The notes under the pieces are model-generated. The model worked only from the letters and a program-made list of their open reading frames with translations. It was not told the origin of the DNA and did no database searches. A DNA stretch of 64,000 nucleotides, taken from the NCBI GenBank assembly GCA_019456145.1, contig VRUL01000002.1, positions 124,001 through 188,000 of the forward strand. The letters run 5' to 3'. The stretch's first letter is position 1. Each line of letters opens with the position of its first letter. A program made the translations under genes and the position numbers. Shown one piece after another: positions 26,207-35,496 of the stretch. This DNA comes from Planctomycetota bacterium. Lineage in GTDB: Bacteria > Planctomycetota > Phycisphaerae > Sedimentisphaerales > Anaerobacaceae.

Positions 26207-27250
26207 ATGAAAAATAAGACTAAAAACCCCAAAAGACAAAAAATGTACACGACACTGCTCGCGGCTTGCTCTCTTATTAGTTACACAATGCTATGCTTCG
26301 GATGCCAGGGAACAGTATATACCAGAACAGACTGGCCTGCACCTGTCTCTGCCGACAACCTCGTCACCGAAGCTGACCGGATTATAAGGGATGCTTTAAC
26401 GGACTCGGATCCCGTAATCAGGGTTAACGCTATTGAAGTTGTCGCGACCACTAAACGAATCAGGCTAATACCTAAAGTACGAAGACTGCTAAAAGATGAC
26501 TTTATACCCGTTCGTTTTGCAGCCGTTCTGGCTGTGGGAGATTTGGAATACTCTCTTGCAGGTAGGGCCGTTACTGCACTGCTGCAGGACCAAAACGAAA
26601 ATGTCAGGATTGCCGCCCTATATACATTGGGCAAACTTGGCTCTGAAGGGACATTTGAACAGCTTCGAAAGGCAATTGCAAGCAGCGACCAGACCGTGCG
26701 GGCCAACACCGCCTTGCTGCTCGGAAAAAGCGGCGATAAAAGTACACTAACAACGCAGGCATTATGGTGGACTCTCCGAAGACAGGATTCCAGTGACAAG
26801 GTCAGATTCCAGACCGCCGAAGCTATTGCAATGCTCGGTGACCAGCGAATATACCCGAAGCTGTGGACAATGCTGATAAGCGCTTACGCTGATGACAGAG
26901 TCATGGGTATAAAAGCAATGGGCGCACTGGGAACATTACAGGCCGGAGATGCCATCGCTACTATGCTCGATGATGATATAGTGGAGGTTCGGCTCGCCGC
27001 TGCCGAACAGCTCGGTATGCTCAAAAATCCTGCCGGGGAGCCTGTAGTGCTCGAAGTTTTTTCCAAGAATCTCACCGCTGGACTCGACAAACCGGCACGG
27101 GATTATATTAATGTCAGAACTGTACTGGCGATAGGCCAAATTGGCACACCTTCTCTTACAAGATTTCTCCCACGGTTCCTGAAAGATGAGTCTAAAATCG
27201 TCCGTATTGCCGCTGCAATGGCCGTTTTTCAATGCTCGACGAAAATCTAA
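26207..27250 (+). CDS. HEAT-repeat lipoprotein
   Basis: From ATG 26207, one base after the lnt stop, the protein has 347 residues. A lipobox (LCFGC) ends the signal peptide. The rest is a run of helical HEAT/PBS-type repeats, each about 30 residues, for example DPVIRVNAIEVVATTKRIRL, FIPVRFAAVLAVGDLE, NENVRIAALYTLGKLGSE, DQTVRANTALLLGKSGD, DIVEVRLAAAEQLGMLKNP, SKIVRIAAAMAVFQCS. HEAT repeats are protein-binding scaffolds. The gene is probably translationally coupled to lnt. The 290 bp after it (27251-27539) hold no gene that I can see. Confidence 0.85.
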   Translation: MKNKTKNPKRQKMYTTLLAACSLISYTMLCFGCQGTVYTRTDWPAPVSADNLVTEADRIIRDALTDSDPVIRVNAIEVVATTKRIRLIPKVRRLLKDDFIPVRFAAVLAVGDLEYSLAGRAVTALLQDQNENVRIAALYTLGKLGSEGTFEQLRKAIASSDQTVRANTALLLGKSGDKSTLTTQALWWTLRRQDSSDKVRFQTAEAIAMLGDQRIYPKLWTMLISAYADDRVMGIKAMGALGTLQAGDAIATMLDDDIVEVRLAAAEQLGMLKNPAGEPVVLEVFSKNLTAGLDKPARDYINVRTVLAIGQIGTPSLTRFLPRFLKDESKIVRIAAAMAVFQCSTKI

Positions 27251-27539
27251 CACCTGAAATCTCCTCGTTTTCCAGGCGTTAATTCTCATTATCCATTGTA
27301 TTTTCCCCTTTGACCGGCTATACATACAACATCCAATAACCAATTACCCCCCCAATATCGTTAAATAGACCCCACAAAATTTGACCGAGTTTAATATCTG
27401 CGTGATAAAATAGGTAAAATTTACTTGATTTTTCCTTCTTGAAAGTGTAAAGTAATGGGGTGGAAAGTTCGATATCCTGTTATATCGGACATAAGGCAAA
27501 TACGGAAAAATGGCACCATTTTAGCGAAAGGGGCTCGTT

Positions 27540-28421
27540 TTGAGTACGCTTACAAAAATCTTGATCGTTTTACTGACGATTTCCTCGATTTTCCTCTGCG
27601 GGATTGTCGTTACATACGTGGCAAACGCTGACGATTACAGGCAGAAATACACCTCCCTGAGAGCCGAGAGGGATAGTTTGAAAGAAACTACTGCTGACAC
27701 AATAGAGAAACATAAGCAGAAAGTAGCTGAAAAAGATGTTCTGGAAGCTAAACTAAGCGGTGAAATTTCAAAGTTGAACATCGAAATTAGCACCTTACGG
27801 GGCAAACTCAAAGATGTTGAAGCCCAAAGCAATATTTGGGAGAAGCGGGTAAGCGACATGGCAAGCGTCGTAGAAACCTCCTCACAAACTGCCGGCGAGC
27901 AAGTACAGTTATTAAAAAACACACTCGCTGAACTAAACAAGCTTAAAGCTGAACAAATAAAACTGATTGCACAGTTCAACGATACATCAGCGACACTTCT
28001 GGAGAAATTTGCGATTATACAAACACTGGAAACTGAAAAGAAACAACTCATTGAGGAAAAGGTTGAATTGCAAAGCAGACTGAACAAGACCTTACAGCCG
28101 GCCGGCAAATTCACTACTCCGGTCGTGACCTTAACACCAAGAAAAGACATAGCTCGACCCGCGCCGGTTTTCACTCAAAAAATCGGCTTGAACGGCTTGA
28201 TAACTGATGTAGATTTGAAAAATAAGATGGCCAGCATATCCATCGGAGCCGCAGACGGCGTTAAGGAAGGCATGAAATTCCACGTTACACGCGGTGATAA
28301 GTTTATTTGCGATATTCTCATCATAGACACAGATGCCGAAGAGGCCGTCGGAGCACTGGAGCTGCTGGATCTTGCACGGGAACAACCAAGGGCAGGAGAT
28401 ACCGTAACTACTAATTTGTAG
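27540..28421 (+). CDS. Membrane-anchored coiled-coil protein
   Basis: 293 residues from a TTG start 3 bp after GGGGCTCG. An N-terminal membrane helix (ILIVLLTISSIFLCGIVVTYV) is followed by ~150 residues of coiled coil (EKHKQKVAEKDVLEAKLSGE, LAELNKLKAEQIKLI, EEKVELQSRLNKTL) and a C-terminal beta domain (LITDVDLKNKMASISIGAAD, GMKFHVTRGDKFICDILI) that resembles the beta-barrel part of MreC-like proteins. It sits just upstream of the mre cluster, so a cell-shape or envelope role is an inference. Confidence 0.7.
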   Translation: MSTLTKILIVLLTISSIFLCGIVVTYVANADDYRQKYTSLRAERDSLKETTADTIEKHKQKVAEKDVLEAKLSGEISKLNIEISTLRGKLKDVEAQSNIWEKRVSDMASVVETSSQTAGEQVQLLKNTLAELNKLKAEQIKLIAQFNDTSATLLEKFAIIQTLETEKKQLIEEKVELQSRLNKTLQPAGKFTTPVVTLTPRKDIARPAPVFTQKIGLNGLITDVDLKNKMASISIGAADGVKEGMKFHVTRGDKFICDILIIDTDAEEAVGALELLDLAREQPRAGDTVTTNL

Positions 28422-28492
28422 CGGTTTACGGTGTTCATGCCCTGAAAATAATGATAACGAAAAATCCAAACACTTCTATATGAGGTCCAAAT

Positions 28493-28651
28493 ATGAGTCC
28501 TAACATGCGGATACGTGGTGGCAAGGTAATTGCTATCGACAATCTATACACCGTTATACTTGGACTGGCGTTCTGCGTTGTGCTGGCAACAGCAGCATTT
28601 GTTGCCTTCAAATGCTATATACAGTACGAAACAATCTTCAATATTCCGTAA
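28493..28651 (+). CDS. Small single-TM protein, 52 aa
   Basis: A short frame starting ATG 28493 and ending TAA 28651. The product begins MSPNMRIRGGKVIAIDNLYT and has one membrane helix (VILGLAFCVVLATAAFVAF). It lies between the coiled-coil gene and mreB on the same strand, 71 bp after the former. I have the impression of similar short proteins in other Phycisphaerae at this place but cannot confirm it. Ribosome site weak (GAGG, 9 bases upstream). Confidence 0.55.
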   Translation: MSPNMRIRGGKVIAIDNLYTVILGLAFCVVLATAAFVAFKCYIQYETIFNIP

Positions 28652-28773
28652 CAAATTTTCTATTGATCCCCTAATAGAAATCGCGGATAACCAGAAAAAA
28701 CACCCTATATCCTCATAGATGTCAGATTATTGACACTCCGGACATACAAAAAAAAGAATATTTCTAATGGGGG

Positions 28774-28802
28774 TTGACAACTCCGCTGTTTATCGATAAA
28801 TA
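28774..28802 (+). promoter_or_regulatory. Probable promoter of the mreBCD-mrdA cluster
   Basis: A perfect TTGACA at 28774 and a weak TAAATA at 28797 are 17 bp apart, about 30 bp before the mreB ATG. Confidence 0.35.
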
Positions 28803-28832
28803 ATAGGCAATTGAAATTTATGAAGGGAATCG

Positions 28833-29891
28833 ATGTTGCTGCTGGACAGAATCTTAGGCTGGTTCAGTATGGATATGGGGATCGACCTTGGTACTTGCAC
28901 TACCCTGGTTTGTGTCCGCGGAAAAGGGATTGTTCTCAATGAACCATCTGTGGTCGCGGTTCGCAAAGGAACCAATACTGTTTTGAATAATGGCGAAGCA
29001 GTCGGCCTGATCGCAAGAGAAATGCTCGGAAAAACACCGGGCTCCATTAGCGCGATAAGGCCCCTGAAAGACGGCGTAATCAGCGACTTTGAAATCACTG
29101 AGGCAATGCTCGGTTATTTTATACGAAAGGTCCACGGCAGGGGTGGGCTTATCAGGCCTCGCGTCGTAATCGCTGTGCCAAGCGGCATAACCGCCGTTGA
29201 AAGAAGGGCTGTAATAGATAGCGCCGAAAGAGCGGGGGCTCGAAAGGTATACCTCGTGGATGAGCCAATGGCTGCCGGAATCGGGGCAGATCTGCCGATA
29301 ACTGACCCAACCGCTTCTATGATTGTCGATATCGGCGGTGGAACCACTGAAGTGGCAATAATGAGCCTCGCAGACATCGCAACATCCGAATCTATACGAA
29401 TCGGAGGAGATGATATGGATGAAGCCGTCATCAGTCATCTGAAAAAAACTTACAACCTGCTTATCGGTGAGATAAGCGCCGAAAAGGTCAAAATACAAAT
29501 TGGCTCGGCCGCTCCGCTCGAAGAGGAATTGACTATGGAGGTCGCCGGAAGAGACACAATCTCGGGACTGCCAAGAAAAATCGTTATTACAAGTGAGGAA
29601 ATCCGTGAAGCTATGCGCGACCCCATCGCTGCAATTATAGATACCGTTACTGCAACACTGGAGAAAGCAAAACCAGAACTGGCTGCCGATTTGATTGAGA
29701 ACGGTGTGCACATTTGCGGCGGTGCTTCTCTGTTGAGGGGAATGGATTCTATTCTCGCAAATGCAACTGGACTCAATGTTCAAAGAGTGGACGACCCCCT
29801 TAGTTGCGTGGCTCGAGGAACCAGCGTCTACCTGGAAAATCTCGAACTGTGGAAAGATACAATGGACCATAATGAGTACGGATTGGAATAA
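28833..29891 (+). CDS. mreB: Rod shape-determining protein MreB
   Basis: 352 residues, an actin-fold ATPase. Phosphate-1 loop MGIDLGTCTTLVCVRGKGIV, VVAVPSGITAVERRAV-type segment (VIAVPSGITAVERRA), phosphate-2 loop MIVDIGGGTTEVAIMSL and adenosine loop ICGGASLLRGMDSIL are all present. It forms membrane-bound filaments that guide side-wall synthesis. It begins the cluster mreB-mreC-mreD-mrdA. The C-terminal tail after YLENLELWKDTMDH is short. Confidence 0.95.
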   Translation: MLLLDRILGWFSMDMGIDLGTCTTLVCVRGKGIVLNEPSVVAVRKGTNTVLNNGEAVGLIAREMLGKTPGSISAIRPLKDGVISDFEITEAMLGYFIRKVHGRGGLIRPRVVIAVPSGITAVERRAVIDSAERAGARKVYLVDEPMAAGIGADLPITDPTASMIVDIGGGTTEVAIMSLADIATSESIRIGGDDMDEAVISHLKKTYNLLIGEISAEKVKIQIGSAAPLEEELTMEVAGRDTISGLPRKIVITSEEIREAMRDPIAAIIDTVTATLEKAKPELAADLIENGVHICGGASLLRGMDSILANATGLNVQRVDDPLSCVARGTSVYLENLELWKDTMDHNEYGLE

Positions 29892-29933
29892 TTCGTCGTG
29901 CGTGCCGTGTAATAACCGGTGCGTAATACGCTC

Positions 29934-30767
29934 ATGGCAAGGAAGCTAATTAGAGCCTGGGGTCCCGAACGCGATAACATACGTTTGGGGTCTATCTCAA
30001 GACCAATGTTATTTACATGGTTTATGTTATCCGGATTTATACTCCTGTTTTCACCGAAGAACCTTACAAATGACCTTCAGTTTGCTTTTGCCCGCCTTTT
30101 TCGCTGGCCTTTAACTATCGGAAAGAATATTTCGCTCTATGCACGAACAAAGCAACCGGCGCCCGGGACCACGTTCTCCAAAGAATCAAACTACATTGCC
30201 AACCTTGAGGAACAGTTACGACAAAAACATCTGGAGGTCATAGAGCTGTCAAGGCTGCAAACTAGATTCCATGCCCTGGAAAATGCAGGCCTCCTTATGG
30301 CAATTGTCTACAGGTTCTCTATAAATGGAGCACGCTGCGAGCTTACAATCAGCCGCGGCAAAAACGACGGACTCGCCAAAGGATACTACGTTCTGGGCGA
30401 CAATAGTATCATCGGAACGGTTTCTGACGTCTCGCCAACCACGGCCCGGGTTAAGTTATTTACAGACCCTGCATCAAAAATAGCAGTAAGGATAGGAAAC
30501 TTAAATATAGACAGACTCATGGAGGGCGCAGGTAAAGATTTAGCCAAGATAGAACACCTCTCAATAAAACACAAAATCAACGTCGGTGACGAGGTCTTTG
30601 CCCGAAAAAAACCGGGTTTTATCGACGCATCCATGATTATCGGAGTAGTCGCAAGGTGCGAAAGGGACGATAGAAATCCGTTAGTTTGGGATATAACGGT
30701 TAAACCCGTCTGTGATATAGAAAGACTAAATACTATAACCGTAATTATTATGAATCCGCAGGAATGA
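29934..30767 (+). CDS. mreC: Rod shape-determining protein MreC
   Basis: 277 residues from ATG 29934: a short cytoplasmic N terminus, one membrane helix (MLFTWFMLSGFILLFSP), a coiled coil (NYIANLEEQLRQKHLEVIEL) and the beta-barrel domain (LTISRGKNDGLAKGYYVLGD, IIGTVSDVSPTTARVKLFTD). It links MreB to the periplasmic cell-wall enzymes. It lies 42 bp downstream of mreB. The sequence is diverged from the proteobacterial form but the layout is complete. Confidence 0.88.
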   Translation: MARKLIRAWGPERDNIRLGSISRPMLFTWFMLSGFILLFSPKNLTNDLQFAFARLFRWPLTIGKNISLYARTKQPAPGTTFSKESNYIANLEEQLRQKHLEVIELSRLQTRFHALENAGLLMAIVYRFSINGARCELTISRGKNDGLAKGYYVLGDNSIIGTVSDVSPTTARVKLFTDPASKIAVRIGNLNIDRLMEGAGKDLAKIEHLSIKHKINVGDEVFARKKPGFIDASMIIGVVARCERDDRNPLVWDITVKPVCDIERLNTITVIIMNPQE

Positions 30768-30830
30768 TTAAGAGCTTATTCTGCAAAAGTGTAAGAAAAA
30801 TAAGTGCCCCAAAAACCGTGAGGATATAAA

Positions 30831-31334
30831 ATGCGATGGCTTCGGTTCGCTGTCTTTATCTCTTTAGTTGCAGTACTGCAGGCCAGTCTCTTGCTGGATA
30901 TAATTGCGCTTCCGCCTTTGAGAAGCAAACCAAATTTGTTATTAATACTTTTGGTGTTTTTTGCTACGTCCTGCAACACCACCGATGCCATCATAACCTC
31001 TTTCGCAATAGGGTTTGCTGCTGATATTAGTATTGGTTCTGTAATGGGCTCACACACAATTAGCTTTGTTCTTTTCGGAACAGCACTGGCATATCTTCAC
31101 CGTGTGATTGCCATCAAAAAAATCTCTTACCAGGCGTTTGCTATTTTTTTAACCGCTTTATTGATAGGCATCCTCGCGCATTTTTTAGCTCTCCTGAGAG
31201 GCGAGTCGACCGTCTCAAACGTATACTCCGCTGTTCTGGGAATAGCCTTATATTCGGCCGTAGTCGGGCCGTTATTTTTCTTGCCGGCTGCCTGGTTCAT
31301 GCGTATAAAAACACATCGATTCGGCAGGTATTAA
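30831..31334 (+). CDS. mreD: Rod shape-determining protein MreD
   Basis: 167 residues with about five membrane helices (LRFAVFISLVAVLQASLLL, PNLLLILLVFFATSC, AIITSFAIGFAADISIGS, ISYQAFAIFLTALLIGILA, SAVLGIALYSAVVGPLFF). GFAADISIGS matches the G-x-DxxxG motif of MreD. The assignment rests mostly on size, topology and position between mreC and the PBP2 gene. Confidence 0.82.
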   Translation: MRWLRFAVFISLVAVLQASLLLDIIALPPLRSKPNLLLILLVFFATSCNTTDAIITSFAIGFAADISIGSVMGSHTISFVLFGTALAYLHRVIAIKKISYQAFAIFLTALLIGILAHFLALLRGESTVSNVYSAVLGIALYSAVVGPLFFLPAAWFMRIKTHRFGRY

Positions 31335-31411
31335 CTGCGGATTGTCTCAACTGCCAAAGCAGGGCGTATCTCTGACTAAATGCAGGTGACAACGCAGCGG
31401 CAAATGAAAAT

Positions 31412-33562
31412 ATGTATAATAAGCGAATCAAAATCTTTATAATCATAAGTGCACTGCTCTTACTGCCCTGTTTACTGCGACTGATACAAATACAGATATT
31501 GGCACATTCCTCCTACATGGAGCAAATCGAAGAATTAAAGCTACAACAGGGCGTCTCACGACAGCTTAAGACCATCAGGGGAAAAATTCTCGACCGAAAA
31601 GGCAGAGTATTGGCTGAAAACGAACCGCAGTTCCAGCTGCATATAAATTACAACATCAGCTGCCTGCTCGATGAACGTGTTCGAAAAGCAAAAATGCTCA
31701 ACGCCGCCGGACGTTCCATGCTCGCAAAGGGAAAATCCTCTTTATTCGATATACGCAAAGAAATGGACGCAAAGCTCCAGGACCTGCAGAAGATAATTGA
31801 CAAGTGTACGTACTTTGGCTTGGAGCGAAATGATGTCGAGCAGAAAATCGCCCGAATTAACGAGAGAATATGGAATTTCCGTACTTTCTTTGCATGGATG
31901 GGAAACCGCCCCGACCCGAAAATAATCGCCAAATATAACGGTAGATTCAGTGATGTCCCCCTGTCGGTAGCTATTCGGGATTTCAAAAAGGAATTCCCGG
32001 ATGAAACCGACCGTCTTCTGCTCATAGAAGAAATTAAAAACTTTCCTGAAATGAACAAAAGCTCTCGATTGCTCGAGTTAAAAACCGATTCCGATGTCTT
32101 TGATGCTCAATTAGAGTTTATGGATATTGAGGGTATTGAGATTCTGCCGGATGAAAAGAGATTGTACCCTTATGGCTCGGTTGCCTCACAAACAATAGGA
32201 TGGGTCGGTCCGCCGCAGAAAAGAGACAAGCTGCTTTTTGCAAATGATAAATTATCAAGATATATAAGCGATGAAGTCTGTGGCCGGGAAGACGGAGTCG
32301 AGTATATTTGTGAAACTATTCTGCGGGGCAGACGGGGCGAAAAACTATGGGACATAGACCGACAGCTTGTTAGTAGAACAGAGACACAGTTCGGCTTAGA
32401 CGTCACAATGACACTGGACATCGAGCTTCAAAAGGAAATAGAAGACCACCTCGCCGACTGCAACCTCAACCAAAACTGCACAGCACCTATGGCAGCGGTT
32501 GTGATTGACGTCAATACCGGGGATATCCTCGCGCTCGTATCAACACCGACCTTTGATTTGAACCTTGTCAGGCAAGACTATGACGCCCTGGCTTCCGATC
32601 CTAACGAGCCGCTGCGAAATAGAGCAATAAACAAGGGATATCCGCCAGGCTCAGTTGTAAAGCCTCTCATTCTCATCGCAGGGCTTCAATCCGGCAAAAT
32701 CTCCGCCGGAGAGACTATTAGCTGCCCGGCAAGAAAGGCGCCAAAATACTGGCCAAGCTGCTGGCTCTTCAATCAATACCAGAGCGGACACGACTATAAA
32801 TGGCAAAACATTGCAAGAAATGCCATCAGGGGAAGTTGCAATATTTATTTCTCACGACTCGCTGAAAGAATACAACCTATGGTCTTACAGCTATGGCTTT
32901 TCAAATTCGGCTATGGCAAAAAATTCCCTCTTGTACTGCCGACTGATAAATCAGGCAACCAGCATCGAAACTTAAGACAGGTAGCCGGTACAATTTCGTC
33001 CGTCCCTACAAGGGCAGCAATCTCACAACCAGACAAGATACCTGTTCTTTATAAGGGTGAAAGAAGATATTTCGGAATCGGACAGGGAAATCTCCGGGCC
33101 ACACCGTTACAAGTAGCAAATGCAATGGCCGCCATCGCGCGGGGGGGACTCTATAAAACGCCTCGCCTCTTTGTTAACGACCCGAACAAAAATCCAACAT
33201 CCCAGCTTCCAAATTCCGATGGAGTCCCCCTCGGCATCTCACCGCAAAACATCGCCGTTGTCCACGATGGTATGAGTGCCGTGGTTAACGAGCCAAGCGG
33301 AACCGCCAACAGCCAATTCGTCGAAAGCACTCTCCCCCTGCAGGCTGTAAAGGTTTATGGAAAAACAGGCTCAACCCAGGCCCCGGAAACCGCCTGGTTC
33401 GCAGGCTTCGCAACTGATGATGCCGGCCGAAGCATCGCTATCGCCGTTCTCGTCGAAGGTGGACAACGCGGCTCAACCGATGCAGCTCCTTTAGGCTTTG
33501 GCATCATACAGTTGTGTATTGACTCCGATTATTTAGGCCCATCTCTGCAAACAAACCAATAA
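31412..33562 (+). CDS. mrdA: Penicillin-binding protein 2 (elongation transpeptidase)
   Basis: 716 residues. One N-terminal membrane helix (KIFIIISALLLLPCLLRLI), a dimerisation domain with RGKILDRKGRVLAENEPQF, then the transpeptidase: SxxK in PPGSVVKPL (Ser ~414), SCN in RGSCNIYFS (~475) and KTG in VYGKTGSTQ (~650). It cross-links peptidoglycan during elongation with the Mre proteins. It is longer than the usual ~620-residue form, with an extra segment of ~90 residues (31690-32090: LDERVRKAKMLNAAGRSML to IEEIKNFPEMN) in the pedestal domain. rodA does not follow. Confidence 0.92.
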   Translation: MYNKRIKIFIIISALLLLPCLLRLIQIQILAHSSYMEQIEELKLQQGVSRQLKTIRGKILDRKGRVLAENEPQFQLHINYNISCLLDERVRKAKMLNAAGRSMLAKGKSSLFDIRKEMDAKLQDLQKIIDKCTYFGLERNDVEQKIARINERIWNFRTFFAWMGNRPDPKIIAKYNGRFSDVPLSVAIRDFKKEFPDETDRLLLIEEIKNFPEMNKSSRLLELKTDSDVFDAQLEFMDIEGIEILPDEKRLYPYGSVASQTIGWVGPPQKRDKLLFANDKLSRYISDEVCGREDGVEYICETILRGRRGEKLWDIDRQLVSRTETQFGLDVTMTLDIELQKEIEDHLADCNLNQNCTAPMAAVVIDVNTGDILALVSTPTFDLNLVRQDYDALASDPNEPLRNRAINKGYPPGSVVKPLILIAGLQSGKISAGETISCPARKAPKYWPSCWLFNQYQSGHDYKWQNIARNAIRGSCNIYFSRLAERIQPMVLQLWLFKFGYGKKFPLVLPTDKSGNQHRNLRQVAGTISSVPTRAAISQPDKIPVLYKGERRYFGIGQGNLRATPLQVANAMAAIARGGLYKTPRLFVNDPNKNPTSQLPNSDGVPLGISPQNIAVVHDGMSAVVNEPSGTANSQFVESTLPLQAVKVYGKTGSTQAPETAWFAGFATDDAGRSIAIAVLVEGGQRGSTDAAPLGFGIIQLCIDSDYLGPSLQTNQ

Positions 33563-33610
33563 CAAAAAATATCCTGGAAAATCCCCGTCCATAAGTCATA
33601 ATGTACCGCG

Positions 33611-34549
33611 ATGGACGAATCTGAGGACAAAAAAGACAAGGCCAACAAAGAGCCGAGATGCGACCCGGAGCAGCTCGCCTTGCTCAAAAAATGCTCTCAA
33701 AACAGGGATATCACCGAGTGGAACAACTGGCGCCGGGAAAATCCCAATGAAGAGATTTGGCTCCAGGGAGCTACTTTATTGAGCGCTCATCTGGAACAAG
33801 CCGATCTCCGTGGTGCCCATCTGGAAGGAGCAAGGCTCATACGCACGCATCTGCAAGGGGCAAATCTCATTCGTGCCCATCTCAAAGCAGCGACACTCTG
33901 GCGTGCCAACCTGGAAACAGTGGAATTCTACAAGGCCCATCTACAGGGAGCTGATTTTAGAAATACTATTGTCGATGGTTCGACCTTATTCTGGCAATGC
34001 AGTATTGACAATAAAACGGATTTTCGAGGTGTCGGCCTGGACGCCTGCCGCATGGATGAACCGACAAAATATCTCCTGGAATACAACAGGCGGAGAATGA
34101 ATTGCCAAAACTGGTACCAGGAGCATCCGCGATTGGCCCGGCCGGCCAAGGCCTTCTTCTGGATAAGTGATTATGGCCGGTCAACTACAAGGATTATTTT
34201 TGTCTTCTTTGCGCTGGCATTCGTCTTTGCAAATATCTATTACCATTGGGGACGAATATTTCCGCCGGGTATTGTCGGCAATCTCTTTATCGATGGCAAT
34301 GGCGTAGTCGTTCCCTGGTGGTTAGTGCCTCTGCGAACTCTCTATTTCTCTATTGCGACAATGACGACCCTCGGTTTTGGAGATATGTCCGCAAACTCAC
34401 AAAGCATCTGGGGACACATATTGCTGACGTTACAGGTCCTTTTGGGCTATTGTTTATTAGGTGCGCTGATCACCCGCTTCTCCGTTCTATTTCATACCGG
34501 CCTGATCCCGGCCAAATTCAAAGAACAACAGCAAGAACTCCCAAAATAA
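33611..34549 (+). CDS. Pentapeptide-repeat / two-TM potassium-channel fusion
   Basis: 312 residues. After a charged N terminus, about residues 48-145 form pentapeptide repeats of the A(D/N)LxxAHL type (LLSAHLEQADLRGAHLEGAR, LIRTHLQGANLIRAHLKAAT), a right-handed beta helix. Two membrane helices follow (IIFVFFALAFVFANIYY; GHILLTLQVLLGYCLLGALI) flanking a pore segment SIATMTTLGFGDMSANS. TLGFGD is a potassium selectivity filter with Leu for Val and Phe for Tyr. This is a predicted cation channel with a cytosolic beta-helix that could sense or bind something. It follows mrdA by 48 bp. Confidence 0.85.
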   Translation: MDESEDKKDKANKEPRCDPEQLALLKKCSQNRDITEWNNWRRENPNEEIWLQGATLLSAHLEQADLRGAHLEGARLIRTHLQGANLIRAHLKAATLWRANLETVEFYKAHLQGADFRNTIVDGSTLFWQCSIDNKTDFRGVGLDACRMDEPTKYLLEYNRRRMNCQNWYQEHPRLARPAKAFFWISDYGRSTTRIIFVFFALAFVFANIYYHWGRIFPPGIVGNLFIDGNGVVVPWWLVPLRTLYFSIATMTTLGFGDMSANSQSIWGHILLTLQVLLGYCLLGALITRFSVLFHTGLIPAKFKEQQQELPK

Positions 34550-34628
34550 CCCGCTTAAAGATTGACATAGTCTTTTGAACCAAACCCTACCGCAAATACA
34601 TCCCAAATGAAATATTTTCCGCCTATGC

Positions 34629-35309
34629 TCAAGCGGTTTTCCCTTGGTGCTTTTTATGCTGGCGTAGGTGGAATATCACATCCAGAGAGGTCTTCAAGCC
34701 CACAAGGATAATCAGAATACCAACCGGCGAGCCCAGAGCTATAGTCAAAAACGCGCCGAATATAACAGCCATATGCATAATAACAATTCGACCGTAGGGG
34801 CTGCCCATCAGCTTGTCAATTTTAATATTTGCGTACTCCCCCTTAATCAGGTAGTTATACACAAACGACACACCGTGACTTAAAAAAAGAGCCCCCATCG
34901 CATACCTCATCTCCAGCGACATAATTGAATAGGCATGTTTTATGACATTCAGCAGCATTTGTAGAAAGACAAAAAAGCAGGGCCAACTGTTTCCGTGCAT
35001 AAACTCAGCCTCACCTTTTCCAAACAGCGATAAAACGAAGAATCCGTGAATCGCGCAAAATCCCCCATAGTGAATCGTAAAAAACGGGATCATAAACAGC
35101 TTGCCGAGGTGTTCGGCCGGGTGGGAAACCTTCACAAACGCCATCTTCAGGATATTATAGAACCCAACAACAATATTTTCCGACCAGTAAAGAAGCACGA
35201 CATTAAAGGCGTCCCACTCCCAGAAAACCACTCCCCAAAGCGGAATCAGGTTGGCCGCTACCAGCACAACCAGAGGTATATTTGTCAGATATTTGTCCTT
35301 AAACTGCAC
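34629..35309 (-). CDS. Multi-TM protein, DUF6498-like
   Basis: 226 residues with about six membrane helices. VLLYWSENIVVGFYNILKMA near the N terminus and FTIHYGGFCAIHGFFVLSLF resemble the conserved parts of DUF6498 as I remember it. Function unknown. It is convergent with the channel gene and separated by 80 bp. Confidence 0.65.
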   Translation of the reverse strand: MQFKDKYLTNIPLVVLVAANLIPLWGVVFWEWDAFNVVLLYWSENIVVGFYNILKMAFVKVSHPAEHLGKLFMIPFFTIHYGGFCAIHGFFVLSLFGKGEAEFMHGNSWPCFFVFLQMLLNVIKHAYSIMSLEMRYAMGALFLSHGVSFVYNYLIKGEYANIKIDKLMGSPYGRIVIMHMAVIFGAFLTIALGSPVGILIILVGLKTSLDVIFHLRQHKKHQGKTA

Positions 35310-35364
35310 TGACGTCCCTGCCTATATAATACGAATCACAAAAAAACATGTACGCCCCATCAAA

Positions 35365-35406
35365 CAGAGCCCCGACCGTGAGGGAGGGGTAATTGTACCT
35401 GTGAGC
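35365..35406. repeat. Dispersed repeat fragment (CAGAGCCCCGACC...GGGGTAATTG)
   Basis: The left part, CAGAGCCCCGACC, recurs at 60369; the right part, GGGGTAATTG-CCTGT-AG, recurs at 21573-21593. All copies are intergenic, suggesting a degenerate repeat family. Confidence 0.4.
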
Positions 35407-35496
35407 CCGTAACCGGATACTGTCGAACGCATTTAATTTTGTGATTGGTAAATTCAACTTTTAGCCAAATACAGACAAACATCACAAATACACCGC

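Noticed and set aside
28854-29870. 338-codon open frame antisense to mreB
   Set aside because: It lies wholly opposite a clear mreB gene with strong actin motifs; the frame is open because of codon bias and has no family features.
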